From Rhodoferax mekongensis (GTDB lineage Bacteria; Pseudomonadota; Gammaproteobacteria; Burkholderiales; Burkholderiaceae_C), in assembly GCF_032191775.1 (NCBI RefSeq), contig NZ_CP132507.1:521001-585000 (forward strand): 64,000 nucleotides of DNA, in the 5' to 3' direction. Positions 39,155 to 47,466 of this stretch are shown here, piece after piece (the first letter of the stretch is position 1; each line of letters starts with the position of its first letter). The position numbers and the translations under genes were made by a program. A model generated the notes under the pieces. It ran no database searches and was not told the DNA's origin. It worked only from the letters and a program-made list of their open reading frames with translations.

Positions 39155-39739
39155 TCAGGCGGACTCGCTGCCGCTCTTGGCCATGCGCTCGCTCTTCCAG
39201 TACACATCGTCCCCCACCGTGCCATCGGTACGGTAACGGTTGAGCACGCGCGCGAGTACGAACATCAGATCCGAGAGGCGGTTGAGGTACTGGCGAGGTG
39301 TGTCTTTCAAAGCCTCTTCATTGCCCAGCGCCACCACCGCGCGCTCGGCCCGGCGAGCCACGGTGCGGCAGACATGCGCCAGCGAAGCAGCTCGGGTACC
39401 GGCCGGAAGAATGAACTCCTCCAAACGCGGCAACGTAGCGTTGTGCTCAGCCAAAGCCTCGTCCAAAGCCAACACGGCCTCGTGCTTGAGCAGTTCAAAC
39501 CCGGGGATCGACAACTCGCCGCCCAGATTGAAAAGCTGGTGCTGGATTTCGACCAACAAGCTGCGCACCGCAGGCGGCATGTCTTCGCACAGCAGCACAC
39601 CGAGGTGGCTGTTGAGCTCGTCCACATCGCCCATGGCGTGCACCCGCAGGCTGTTTTTAGAAACACGGGTGTTGTCGCCCAGCCCCGTGGTGCCGTTGTC
39701 CCCTGTGCGGGTGGCGATTTGTGTGAGTCGGTTTGCCAT
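39155..39739 (-). CDS. cob(I)alamin adenosyltransferase (PduO type)
   Basis: A 194-residue cytoplasmic protein with the ATP-binding N-terminus TRTGDNGTTGLGDNTRVSK (residues about 8-26), the conserved GDVDELNSHLGVLL, and the C-terminal active-site region CRTVARRAERAVVALG with YLNRLSDLMFVLAR. PduO-type enzymes transfer the adenosyl group of ATP to cob(I)alamin to form coenzyme B12. It stands alone on its strand, divergent from the FAD dehydrogenase at 39841. The start is at MANRLTQIATRTGD; a Met two codons earlier is possible. Confidence 0.92.
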   Translation of the reverse strand: MANRLTQIATRTGDNGTTGLGDNTRVSKNSLRVHAMGDVDELNSHLGVLLCEDMPPAVRSLLVEIQHQLFNLGGELSIPGFELLKHEAVLALDEALAEHNATLPRLEEFILPAGTRAASLAHVCRTVARRAERAVVALGNEEALKDTPRQYLNRLSDLMFVLARVLNRYRTDGTVGDDVYWKSERMAKSGSESA

Positions 39740-39840
39740 GCGCACATTGTGGCAGGCACTGCTGCCGTTTGCCCGCCAGCAAAGTGACAGCCCCTCGCGC
39801 CGCGCAGATTCCTACAATGGCGAAAACAAGGAGACACGCC

Positions 39841-41265
39841 ATGAACGCCCCCACCGCCCTGAACCACCTGTTGCCCCAAGTGAACCTGCGCGAAGTGCCC
39901 ACCGCTTTGTTGGACGCCCTCAAGGCCCGCTTCGGCGATCAGCTCTCCACCGCGCTGGTGGTGCGCGAGCAGCACGGGCGCGATGAGTCGGCCTTTGACG
40001 TGCCGCCACCCTCGGCGGTGGTGTTCGCGCAAAACACGCAGGACGTGAGCGATGCGGTCCGACTGGCCGCCCAATACCTGGTGCCGGTGATTCCCTTCGG
40101 CGTGGGCTCTTCACTGGAAGGGCATTTGCTGGCGGTGCAAGGTGGCATCAGCCTGGATGTGAGCCGCATGAACAAGGTGCTGTCCATCAACGCCGAGGAC
40201 CTGACCGTCACCGTGCAGCCCGGCGTGACGCGCAAGCAACTCAATGACGAGATCAAATCCACCGGCCTCTTCTTCCCCATCGACCCCGGCGCGGACGCCA
40301 CCATAGGCGGCATGAGCGCCACCCGTGCCAGCGGAACCAACGCGGTGCGCTACGGCACCATGCGCGAAAACGTGCTGGCCCTGGAAGTGGTGACCGCCAG
40401 CGGAGACATCATCCGCACCGGCACCCGCGCCAAAAAGAGCAGCGCCGGCTACGACCTGACCCGCCTGATGGTGGGCAGCGAAGGCACACTGGGCGTGATC
40501 ACCGAAGTCACCGTCAAGCTCTACCCGCTGCCCGAGGCAGTGATGGCCGCCACCTGCTCATTCAACAGCCTGGCCGATGCGGTGAACACCACCATCCAGC
40601 TCATTCAACTCGGCGTGCCGATTGCACGCTGCGAGCTGCTGGACGAGAACACCATCCGCATGGTCAATGCGCACTCCAAGCTCACCCTGCGCGAAGGCGC
40701 CATGCTGTTGATGGAGTTCCACGGCTCGCCCGAAGGTGTGAAAGAACAGGTGCAAACCGTGCAGGACATTGCCGCCGAGTTCGGCGGTGCAGCGTTCGAG
40801 TGGGCCGAAACGCCGGAAGAACGCACCCGCCTGTGGACGGCGCGGCACAACGCTTACTTTGCCGGCATCCAGTCGCGCCCGGGCTGCAAAGCCATCACCA
40901 CCGACACCTGCGTGCCCATCTCCAGCCTGGCGGACGCGCTCTTGGACAGCGTGACCGAGGCCCAAGAGGCGGGCATCCCCTTCTTCCTGGTCGGCCACGT
41001 GGGAGACGGCAACTTCCACATGGGCTACCTGATTGACCCCGCCATTCCGTCCGAGCGTGAGTTGGCCGAGCAGCTCAACCACCAGCTGGTGGCACGTGCA
41101 CTCAAGCTGGGCGGCACCTGCACCGGCGAGCACGGTGTGGGCTTGCACAAGCAGGGCTTTCTGGTGGAGGAAACCGGCCATGGCGCAGTGGAGATGATGC
41201 GCACCATCAAGCGCGCCCTGGATCCGCATAACATCCTGAATCCTGGAAAAATCTTTTCGCTATAA
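39841..41265 (+). CDS. FAD-linked 2-hydroxyacid dehydrogenase (D-lactate/glycolate type)
   Basis: A 474-residue flavoprotein. The PCMH-type FAD domain covers about residues 45-225, with VPVIPFGVGSSLEGHLLAV and GGMSATRASGTNAVRYGTMRENVLALEV. The substrate domain ends with the His-rich FFLVGHVGDGNFHMGYL and GGTCTGEHGVGLHK motifs and the terminal DPHNILNPGKIF. It resembles D-lactate dehydrogenase (cytochrome) and GlcD. It would oxidise a D-2-hydroxyacid and pass electrons to quinone or cytochrome. AAGGAGA lies 9 bases before the ATG. No glcE/glcF genes accompany it, so a stand-alone D-lactate dehydrogenase is more likely. Confidence 0.9.
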   Translation: MNAPTALNHLLPQVNLREVPTALLDALKARFGDQLSTALVVREQHGRDESAFDVPPPSAVVFAQNTQDVSDAVRLAAQYLVPVIPFGVGSSLEGHLLAVQGGISLDVSRMNKVLSINAEDLTVTVQPGVTRKQLNDEIKSTGLFFPIDPGADATIGGMSATRASGTNAVRYGTMRENVLALEVVTASGDIIRTGTRAKKSSAGYDLTRLMVGSEGTLGVITEVTVKLYPLPEAVMAATCSFNSLADAVNTTIQLIQLGVPIARCELLDENTIRMVNAHSKLTLREGAMLLMEFHGSPEGVKEQVQTVQDIAAEFGGAAFEWAETPEERTRLWTARHNAYFAGIQSRPGCKAITTDTCVPISSLADALLDSVTEAQEAGIPFFLVGHVGDGNFHMGYLIDPAIPSERELAEQLNHQLVARALKLGGTCTGEHGVGLHKQGFLVEETGHGAVEMMRTIKRALDPHNILNPGKIFSL

Positions 41266-41312
41266 ATTCAGGAGCTGCTAGCGCACACTCCATGAGCGCT
41301 GGCAGCCTTTTT
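41260..41312 (+). repeat. dispersed palindromic repeat, copy 5, terminator-like
   Basis: CTATAAATTCAGGAGCTGCT then AGCGC, ACACTCCATGA and GCGCTGGCAGCC followed by TTTTTGG. It starts at the stop codon of the dehydrogenase gene, whose TAA is embedded in the CTATAAA lead of the repeat. Confidence 0.8.
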
Positions 41313-41340
41313 GGTACTTAATCAGGGCAAGGAGCTGGCT

Positions 41341-41907
41341 ATGGGAATCATGTTCTGGATCGTGGTGGCAGTGGCGATGTTCTATCTGATCAGCGTCTAC
41401 AACGGGCTGGTGGAGGTCAAGAATGCGGTCTCCAAGGCTTGGGCCAATATCGATGTGCTGCTCAAACAGCGCCATGACGAGCTGCCCAAGCTGATCGACA
41501 CCTGCAAGCAGTACATGCAGTACGAGCAAGCCACCTTGGAGAAAGTGATTGCAGCCCGCGCCCAGGTATCCAGCGCCCGCGAGTCCCAGGACGTGGCGGC
41601 CGTGGGTCGCGCCGAGACCGGCTTGCGCAACGGGCTGGGCCAGTTGTTCGCGCTCGCCGAGAGCTACCCCGACCTCAAGGCCAATGAGCAGTTTGTGCAG
41701 CTGCAGTCACGCATCAGCAGCCTGGAGAACAGCATTGCCGACCGCCGCGAGTTTTACAACGAGTCCGTCAACATCAACAACGTGCGCATCGAGCAGTTTC
41801 CCGGCGTGCTGGTGGCGCGGTTCTTCAACTTCAAGAGTGCCGAGCTGCTGAAGTTCAGCACTGAAGAGTTGCAGGACGTGGACATTTCCGCGCGCTTCAA
41901 GGCCTGA
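41341..41907 (+). CDS. lemA: LemA-family membrane protein
   Basis: A 188-residue protein with one N-terminal helix (MGIMFWIVVAVAMFYLISVYN) and a long four-helix-bundle body typical of LemA: NGLVEVKNAVSKAWANIDVLLKQRHDELPKLIDTCKQYM, then LFALAESYPDLKANEQFVQLQ and the end NSIADRREFYNESVNINNVRIEQFP. The family function is not settled; it is often linked to membrane stress or surface proteins. AAGGAG 6 bases upstream fixes the start. The next gene (GIDE-like) follows after 6 bases and is surely co-transcribed. Confidence 0.92.
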   Translation: MGIMFWIVVAVAMFYLISVYNGLVEVKNAVSKAWANIDVLLKQRHDELPKLIDTCKQYMQYEQATLEKVIAARAQVSSARESQDVAAVGRAETGLRNGLGQLFALAESYPDLKANEQFVQLQSRISSLENSIADRREFYNESVNINNVRIEQFPGVLVARFFNFKSAELLKFSTEELQDVDISARFKA

Positions 41908-41913
41908 CGGGCG

Positions 41914-42822
41914 GTGGGTCTGCAACTGATGGGCTTGCGCTGGCTGCGCAGCCAGAGCATGAACGGGCTGCTGGCAGCCGTTTATTTCGGAATCGCCGGC
42001 GGGGCATTTCACGCGGGGTCCGGCCAGCATTGGCCCTGGGCCGCGGGTGCCATCAGCGCCATCGGCCTGCTGGCCTGGGGTGCTGCGCTGCGACGGGCAC
42101 GGGCCATCTCCAACATCGCCACCTCGCGCATTGCCTCGGCCGCACAGGGCTACGTGGAGCTGCAAGGACGCACCAACACCACCGACCTGATTTACAGCCC
42201 CTTGAGCAACTCGCCCTGCATCTGGTACCGCTACGCCATCTATGAGCGCGACAGTGACAACGACTGGAAGGAAGTGGAAAGCGGCACGAGCAGCGCCACC
42301 TTTGACCTGCATGACGGCAGTGGCGTGTGCACCATAGACCCCGACCATGCCGAAGTGATGGGCGTACCAGAGACGTCCCGCGTATCCGGCGACACCAAGC
42401 ACGTGGAGCACTTGCTGCACGGTGGACGCAACTTGTATGCGCTGGGTGAGTTTGTGACCGTGGGCGGTGCCAACTCGGTCTTGAGCTTGCGCGAAGACGT
42501 GAATGCCCTGCTCACCAGCTGGAAGCAGAACCCCGCCGAGCTGCAACGCCGCTTCGACCTGAACCGGGACGGCGAGATCGACCTGAAAGAATGGGAGCTG
42601 GCCCGCCGACTGGCCACCCGCACGGTGGAGAAAGAACACCGCAACATCCGCGCGCAACCCGGCGTGCACATGCTGCGCGCACCGCAAGACGGGCGCTTGT
42701 TTTTGCTCTCGCCGCTCTCACCCCAATCCCTGCGCCGGCGTTACCTGCTATGGAGCGGCTTCCACCTGGCAGTGTGCCTGGGTGCCGCTTTCATCACCCT
42801 GAAAACGCTCCTGATTCGATAG
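41914..42822 (+). CDS. GIDE-like (BAM domain) membrane protein with an EF-hand loop
   Basis: A 302-residue membrane protein: two helices near the N-terminus (residues about 16-35 and 40-58), a beta-rich region (SRIASAAQGYVELQGRT, SPLSNSPCIWYRYAIYERDSD) that resembles the domain next to the RING finger of eukaryotic GIDE/MULAN ubiquitin ligases, an insert with a textbook EF-hand loop (DLNRDGEIDLKE, about residues 215-226), and a C-terminal helix. There is no RING finger. In EF-hand terms all ligand positions 1, 3, 5, 9 and 12 are acidic or Asn. Coupling with lemA suggests a common membrane complex. A start at ATG 41929 instead of GTG 41914 is possible. Confidence 0.72.
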   Translation: MGLQLMGLRWLRSQSMNGLLAAVYFGIAGGAFHAGSGQHWPWAAGAISAIGLLAWGAALRRARAISNIATSRIASAAQGYVELQGRTNTTDLIYSPLSNSPCIWYRYAIYERDSDNDWKEVESGTSSATFDLHDGSGVCTIDPDHAEVMGVPETSRVSGDTKHVEHLLHGGRNLYALGEFVTVGGANSVLSLREDVNALLTSWKQNPAELQRRFDLNRDGEIDLKEWELARRLATRTVEKEHRNIRAQPGVHMLRAPQDGRLFLLSPLSPQSLRRRYLLWSGFHLAVCLGAAFITLKTLLIR

Positions 42823-42855
42823 CTGTCCGCGCAGATTCGACGGGCGCTAGCGCCC
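42817..42855 (+). repeat. dispersed palindromic repeat, copy 6 (diverged)
   Basis: CGATAGCTGTCCGCGCAGAT TCGACGGGCGCTAGCGCCCTG keeps the ATAGCTG, GCGCA and GGGCGCTAG elements but not the middle. The TAG stop of the GIDE-like gene lies in its ATAGCTG. Confidence 0.5.
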
Positions 42856-42870
42856 TGAAACACGCATAAA

Positions 42871-45669
42871 TCAGAAGGGCCAGGCCGGGCTGGCGACGGA
42901 CATGTCCACCTTGCGCACCGTGCTGTGGTTGTTGGTACTGGTATTGGCATAAAACAGCGCCGGCTCTACCGCATACGTGAACGCTGCCACCTGCGCAGCC
43001 GCAGCCGCCGAGTAGCGCACACCCCACAGGTCGAAGGTCGGGCGCTGGTCACGTTGGGTGATCCACGAGAGGGTGATGAGCAGGTTGTCGTTGCCGGTCG
43101 GGCTGGGCTTGGTGGCATAGGTGCTGTAGCCCAGCTTGTTGCGGTTGGCTGCCCAGTCGGCATCGGCCACGGCGTCAAACTGGCGCTGGTGCAGGTACAG
43201 CAAGGTGATGATGTCCCAGCCGGTGGCAATGCTCACCTGGCGCTGGGCCCAGTAGTGCACCCACTGCATGTAAAAAGCCATGCGCTCGCCGTTCTGCACC
43301 GCGTAGGCGGCGTTACCCCAGATGCTTTGGTAAGCCGCCTCCACAGGATCGGCCTGCAACTTGGCGGCTTTGATCATGTTGAAGGCGGACAAGTAGCTCA
43401 CGCGGGTATCGCCCGTGTTGTAGCCCATCTCACTGAGCATGCGCCAGCCTTTGTGCAAGGGGAACAGGTTGTTGGAGACCTCGGTGCTGCGGTCGTCATA
43501 GACCTTGTGCATGCCCTTTTGCTGGTTGTGACCCACCTCGTGGCTTTCACCCCAGCCGCGGGGGCTGAGGCCCCAGTCCTGGTCATACGGGTTGCCTGAG
43601 CAGCCGCTGCCGCACTGCGAATAGTTGTCCACGTTGATGTGCTGTGTTCCGGGGACGCGGTGCAGCGTGGCATCGGTACAGTTCCAGCCCAGACTGGTGC
43701 ACATGGCCTGCACATGGGCGGTCAAGCTTTTGCCTGGCAACGCATAGCCGGCCAGCATGTAGAGGTCTTCGAAGAAGAGGGTTTTCACCTCGTTCAAAAA
43801 CTTGTCGATGTCGCCCGCGTAATCGGTTCCGTTGATGACGGCACGCATCTTGTCGGCACGGGAGTGGATCTCAATACCTGCGAGCTTGATCTCGGCCCAC
43901 TCGTGCTGGGCGGCGTTCAGGGCCGTCACAAATGCTGCCTTGTCGCCAGCGCCATTGGACTGGTCCAAGAAGGGATGCTTGGCCACCCCGCGCAAACGCA
44001 GTTGCACGTTTTGCTGCGGCGTGGCGTTGCTGAACACCAGCTGCAAGGTGCCGCCATAGGGGCTCACCAACTGCATCGCCTGGCCGGTGCTGAGCACCAT
44101 GTCCGGGCTGGCCAAAAAGCGAGGGCGGTTGTACCGGTTGGGGTCCCACAGGCGGGTGGAGCCGGTGCGCTGGGTGTTGAGGCGCAGGGACACATTGGCG
44201 CTGCCCGCGCTGAGCAGCTCGACCGTCACCGGCTTGCCCGGAGCCGCAAGGCGGCCGATGGCTGTAAAGCCACTGGTGGACGGCACGGTTACGTCGACTA
44301 CTTCATCCGTGTCGCTCACCGCCATGCCAGCGGTCACGGCACTGGCAAAGCTCCCCAGGTCCGCCTGCGCGGTAGCAACCGGACGCACATAAGCCACCAG
44401 GGCATCGGCAATCAGCGCTTTCTGAAACGCCGCCGGGGTGCTGATTTTGTCCATGGGGTAACGGAGCTGGCGCCGCACCACGTCAGCCCACAGCACCAGG
44501 TAGCGCAACACGTCGGTATCGGCTGTGGCAAAGATGTTCTGACCTGCTTTGTTGAACACATCGATCTGGCTGCGCAAGGTATCTACGGGCGACAGCAAGT
44601 TGGACTGCAGGCTGGCCACCCCCGAACAATCGGTCTTGCCGGCGGTGACGGTGCACGGCGACCAGTCGTAGGGCATGCTGAAACTGTCGGAGGCCAGCAG
44701 GTTCAACATGGCCGTGGTTTTGGCGAACTGGTCGGAAAGCGTGCGGTTGCTCGCTTCGCTGCGGCCGGCTGCCACCTTGTCGCTGGCCCAGTAATTACCG
44801 CCATACGGGCCGAACTGCAGGCCCATGCCCGCCAGCACCTGGATGGCCGAGTCGCTGGTCCAGTTGCTTTTGGTGTGCACGTAGAGCACCGGCCGCCCGG
44901 ATGCCACCAGCGCCCGGATGCTGGCCTCCAGACTGGCACTGGCGGCCAGGTCTCCGCCCACCACCAACAGGTGCGCATTGGTGGCGCAGGCCGGAGTGGC
45001 AATGAAGTCACAGGCGATGGTGGCAACCGGCACTCCGGTCTTCACCATACCGGCCGCACTGCTGCTGGCGTTGATGCCCGCAAAGGCCACATTCAGCGTG
45101 GCGGGCAAGGTGCCGGCAGCATCACCACGCACCAGCCAGGCCAGAAGGCGCTTGAAGGCGGGCCGGTAGGCGACCAACTCATTGGCATTGAACTTGGAAA
45201 GCACCTGCACACCAAAGCCAGCGCTGCGGCCGCCACCCGCCACACTGATACTGGCCAAGGCGTTGCCCTGGTCACCCACGATCAGCGGTTGTGCCGTGGC
45301 GGTATTGCGGGGCTGCACCCAATAGCTCCACTGGGTGGGGTCGTATTCGGTGCTCACCCCTTGGTACAGGCTGCTGATGCGCGCTGCCTGCGTCAGGCTG
45401 ATTTGCTGCTGTGCGTACTGGGCATGCTGAGCCACCAGCTTGGCATCGGTGAGCGCGCTCGCGTCGCCGCTTTGAAGGGCTTGCGAAATCTGGCTACTGG
45501 CCTGGGGCGCAGCCACCATCGTTGCGGTGGTGCTGGGCGCACTGGAGTTGGGACTGTCACCCGATCCACCGCCACCACAGGCCGTGAGAAGCGCAGCCAA
45601 GGCCAGGGTGGACCATCCGACACGATGACGATTGATTGTTGTTGTTGTGTTTGCTGTGTGCGGGCGCAT
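42871..45669 (-). CDS. large lipoprotein metallopeptidase, M60-like (enhancin-type)
   Basis: A 932-residue exported protein. A lipobox is visible (LALAALLTACGGGG, Cys at about residue 31). A Ser/Ala-rich first third includes Rossmann-like stretches with repeated Cys (CDFIATPACATNAHLLVVGGD), followed by the peptidase region. The zinc motif is HEVGHNQQKG (about residue 700) in GWGESHEVGHNQQ, with a downstream Glu in STEVSNNLFPLHKGWRM; this is the gluzincin HExxH layout of the M60/enhancin family. M60 enzymes of host-associated bacteria degrade mucin. It is a single gene with no partner evident. It should be anchored to the outer membrane, facing the outside. Confidence 0.8.
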   Translation of the reverse strand: MRPHTANTTTTINRHRVGWSTLALAALLTACGGGGSGDSPNSSAPSTTATMVAAPQASSQISQALQSGDASALTDAKLVAQHAQYAQQQISLTQAARISSLYQGVSTEYDPTQWSYWVQPRNTATAQPLIVGDQGNALASISVAGGGRSAGFGVQVLSKFNANELVAYRPAFKRLLAWLVRGDAAGTLPATLNVAFAGINASSSAAGMVKTGVPVATIACDFIATPACATNAHLLVVGGDLAASASLEASIRALVASGRPVLYVHTKSNWTSDSAIQVLAGMGLQFGPYGGNYWASDKVAAGRSEASNRTLSDQFAKTTAMLNLLASDSFSMPYDWSPCTVTAGKTDCSGVASLQSNLLSPVDTLRSQIDVFNKAGQNIFATADTDVLRYLVLWADVVRRQLRYPMDKISTPAAFQKALIADALVAYVRPVATAQADLGSFASAVTAGMAVSDTDEVVDVTVPSTSGFTAIGRLAAPGKPVTVELLSAGSANVSLRLNTQRTGSTRLWDPNRYNRPRFLASPDMVLSTGQAMQLVSPYGGTLQLVFSNATPQQNVQLRLRGVAKHPFLDQSNGAGDKAAFVTALNAAQHEWAEIKLAGIEIHSRADKMRAVINGTDYAGDIDKFLNEVKTLFFEDLYMLAGYALPGKSLTAHVQAMCTSLGWNCTDATLHRVPGTQHINVDNYSQCGSGCSGNPYDQDWGLSPRGWGESHEVGHNQQKGMHKVYDDRSTEVSNNLFPLHKGWRMLSEMGYNTGDTRVSYLSAFNMIKAAKLQADPVEAAYQSIWGNAAYAVQNGERMAFYMQWVHYWAQRQVSIATGWDIITLLYLHQRQFDAVADADWAANRNKLGYSTYATKPSPTGNDNLLITLSWITQRDQRPTFDLWGVRYSAAAAAQVAAFTYAVEPALFYANTSTNNHSTVRKVDMSVASPAWPF

Positions 45670-45857
45670 GCCGGGTCTCCGCCCTGCCTCTACCGCGTGC
45701 AGGGACGGCGGATTGTCGGTGCACGCATTGGCAAAACGACGCCCTGCTGACAGGCTGCAACGCGCCTTACAAAGGCTTACCCGGCGTCCGGCACGGGCGA
45801 TACAGAAAACCGGGTTTTACGACCCGACCATGAGCCCAGTGGCAGTAAGACTGGCTT

Positions 45858-46604
45858 TTAGAGAACCGCGACCTCGGCGATGGCGTTGGCCATGTATTCG
45901 ATCTTCTGCTGCATGTCCGCATCCGTATCGGCATGGCGCACCGCAATGCCGCGGAAGGTGTCTTGCACGGCAACAAAGGCGTCTACCAGCGCAGGATCGA
46001 AGTGTGAGCCGCGAGCTTCCGTGATGATTTCCACCGCGCGGTCTACAGACACGCCGTCCTTGTAAACCTTGTTGCTGATCAGTGCATCAAACACATCGGC
46101 CAGCGCCACGATGCGGGCAGACAGCGGAATTTGCTCCCCCCACAAGCCCTTGGGGTAGCCGGTACCGTCCCATTTTTCCTGGTGGCACAGGGTGAGTTCT
46201 TTGGCGACCGTGAGCAGTGGGGACACACGGCCCAAGGTCTTTTCTGCGCGCACCAGTGCGTCGTGACCCAGCGTGGTGTGGGTGCGCATGATGGCAATCT
46301 CATCCGGGGTCAGGCGGCCGGGTTTGAGCAGGATGCGGTCCGGAATGCCGATGGTGCCCATGTCGTACATGGGTACGCTGCCTACCAATGTCTCGACGTA
46401 GGCGGGAGTCAACGTGGCGGCATAGGCGGGGTTCTTTTGCAACTCGCCACACAATGCGCGCACATAGTTCTGAACCCGCAGGAGGTGGCTCTCGGTGTCC
46501 GAGTCGCGCAGCTCGGCCAGCGTGGCCAAAGCAAACACCACGACCTGAGCCGCGTGCAGGGCTTCGTCGGCGTCGGTGTGAGGGGCAGAGCTAGTGTGGG
46601 TCAT
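45858..46604 (-). CDS. HD-GYP domain protein with a degenerate HD motif
   Basis: A 248-residue, single-domain protein. The HD-GYP pattern is clear: MGTIGIPDRILLKPGRLTPDEIAIMRTHTTLGHDAL and HQEKWDGTGYPKGLWGEQIPLSARIVALADVFDALIS. But where active members read LHDIGKIGIPD this one reads MYDMGTIGIPD, so the metal-ligand His is Tyr and the Lys is Thr. The GYP loop is intact. It may bind c-di-GMP without hydrolysing it. There is no receiver domain. The SD AGGAGA precedes the start, and its ATG overlaps the stop of the upstream methyltransferase gene (ATGA). Confidence 0.82.
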   Translation of the reverse strand: MTHTSSAPHTDADEALHAAQVVVFALATLAELRDSDTESHLLRVQNYVRALCGELQKNPAYAATLTPAYVETLVGSVPMYDMGTIGIPDRILLKPGRLTPDEIAIMRTHTTLGHDALVRAEKTLGRVSPLLTVAKELTLCHQEKWDGTGYPKGLWGEQIPLSARIVALADVFDALISNKVYKDGVSVDRAVEIITEARGSHFDPALVDAFVAVQDTFRGIAVRHADTDADMQQKIEYMANAIAEVAVL

Positions 46605-47392
46605 GCAGATTCTCCTGGGGGCACCGGCAGAGGCGCCTGGTACAGCCATACCATTTTGCCACCGGGTGCGCGCCAGCTGGCGCGCGGTGTGGAAGTTGTT
46701 GCTTCAAAGTCCAAACTCACCAGCCAAGCTCCCGGCCGCAGCTCGGCGCGGGCCTTGTCCACGGCGCGCGCCATGCTTTCAGGGCGCTGGAACACGTACA
46801 CCATGTCATAGCGGGCCCAGCTCGCTTTCCAGATATCTGCCCGGGTGACGTGGGCCCAGGGGCAGCGCAAACCGCAGAGCAGACGCAGGGGCCAGCTCCA
46901 CTCCATGCCGTGCAGCTCGGCCTGTGGGTAGGCCAAACGCAAGGCCTGCAGGCCATGGCCCAGGCCGCAACCGGCATCGAGCACATGAGCGCCTTGGGGT
47001 AAGGGAGCGTGCCTCGGCAAATCAACCAGCGCATGGGGCGGGGTGGGAAACAGCGGTGCATCGCGCCAGGCGTTCACCGGATAAACCAGGAGCAACAGCC
47101 CCAAAGGCAGCAGCCAGGCCCACGCCGGCAACGAGTCCGCCCCCAAGGCTGACAGGCTGGCTGCCAGCGACAGGGGAAAGCCCGCCGCAATCAGCAAACG
47201 CCGCCACCAGGTCGCGCCCCACAAGCTGCAGGCGACCCCCAAGGCACTGCTCAGGCCCAGTGCCCACTGCAAGGCCATGCCCTGCCCCAGCAGCTCGCGG
47301 AACACCGCCCAACATAGGGCCCACGCCAGCACCGCAGGCAGCGGCCATTGCCAATGGACAGGATTCAGGCGGCGCATCGATTTATGAGCCAA
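46601..47392 (-). CDS. membrane-anchored class I SAM-dependent methyltransferase
   Basis: A 263-residue protein: three to four hydrophobic helices over residues about 15-115, then a methyltransferase domain with motif I VLDAGCGLGHGLQALRLAYP (about residues 137-156) and the acidic residue of motif II in ELHGMEWSWPL. It resembles the bacterial membrane methyltransferases with an N-terminal helical domain; the substrate is unknown. It ends with a 4-base overlap on the HD-GYP gene, so the two are translationally coupled. Confidence 0.75.
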   Translation of the reverse strand: MAHKSMRRLNPVHWQWPLPAVLAWALCWAVFRELLGQGMALQWALGLSSALGVACSLWGATWWRRLLIAAGFPLSLAASLSALGADSLPAWAWLLPLGLLLLVYPVNAWRDAPLFPTPPHALVDLPRHAPLPQGAHVLDAGCGLGHGLQALRLAYPQAELHGMEWSWPLRLLCGLRCPWAHVTRADIWKASWARYDMVYVFQRPESMARAVDKARAELRPGAWLVSLDFEATTSTPRASWRAPGGKMVWLYQAPLPVPPGESA

Positions 47393-47395
47393 AAG

Positions 47396-47452
47396 TGCCG
47401 CCAGCGCTCATGGAATATGCGCAAGCAGCTCCTGTTTTCATAGCATATAGTT
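47396..47452 (-). repeat. dispersed palindromic repeat, copy 7
   Basis: Minus-strand reading: CTATGAAAACAGGAGCTGCT, then TGCGCATATTCCATGAGCGC and TGGCGGCAC. It lies between parB and the methyltransferase gene on the same strand and could end the parB transcript. Confidence 0.75.
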
Positions 47453-47466
47453 TGACGACGCCGTAG

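Noticed and set aside
43639..45750. Open frame of about 700 codons on the strand opposite the M60-type peptidase gene
   Set aside because: It is an antisense frame kept open by high G+C codon bias; it lacks a domain pattern, and the minus-strand product has lipobox and zinc motif.
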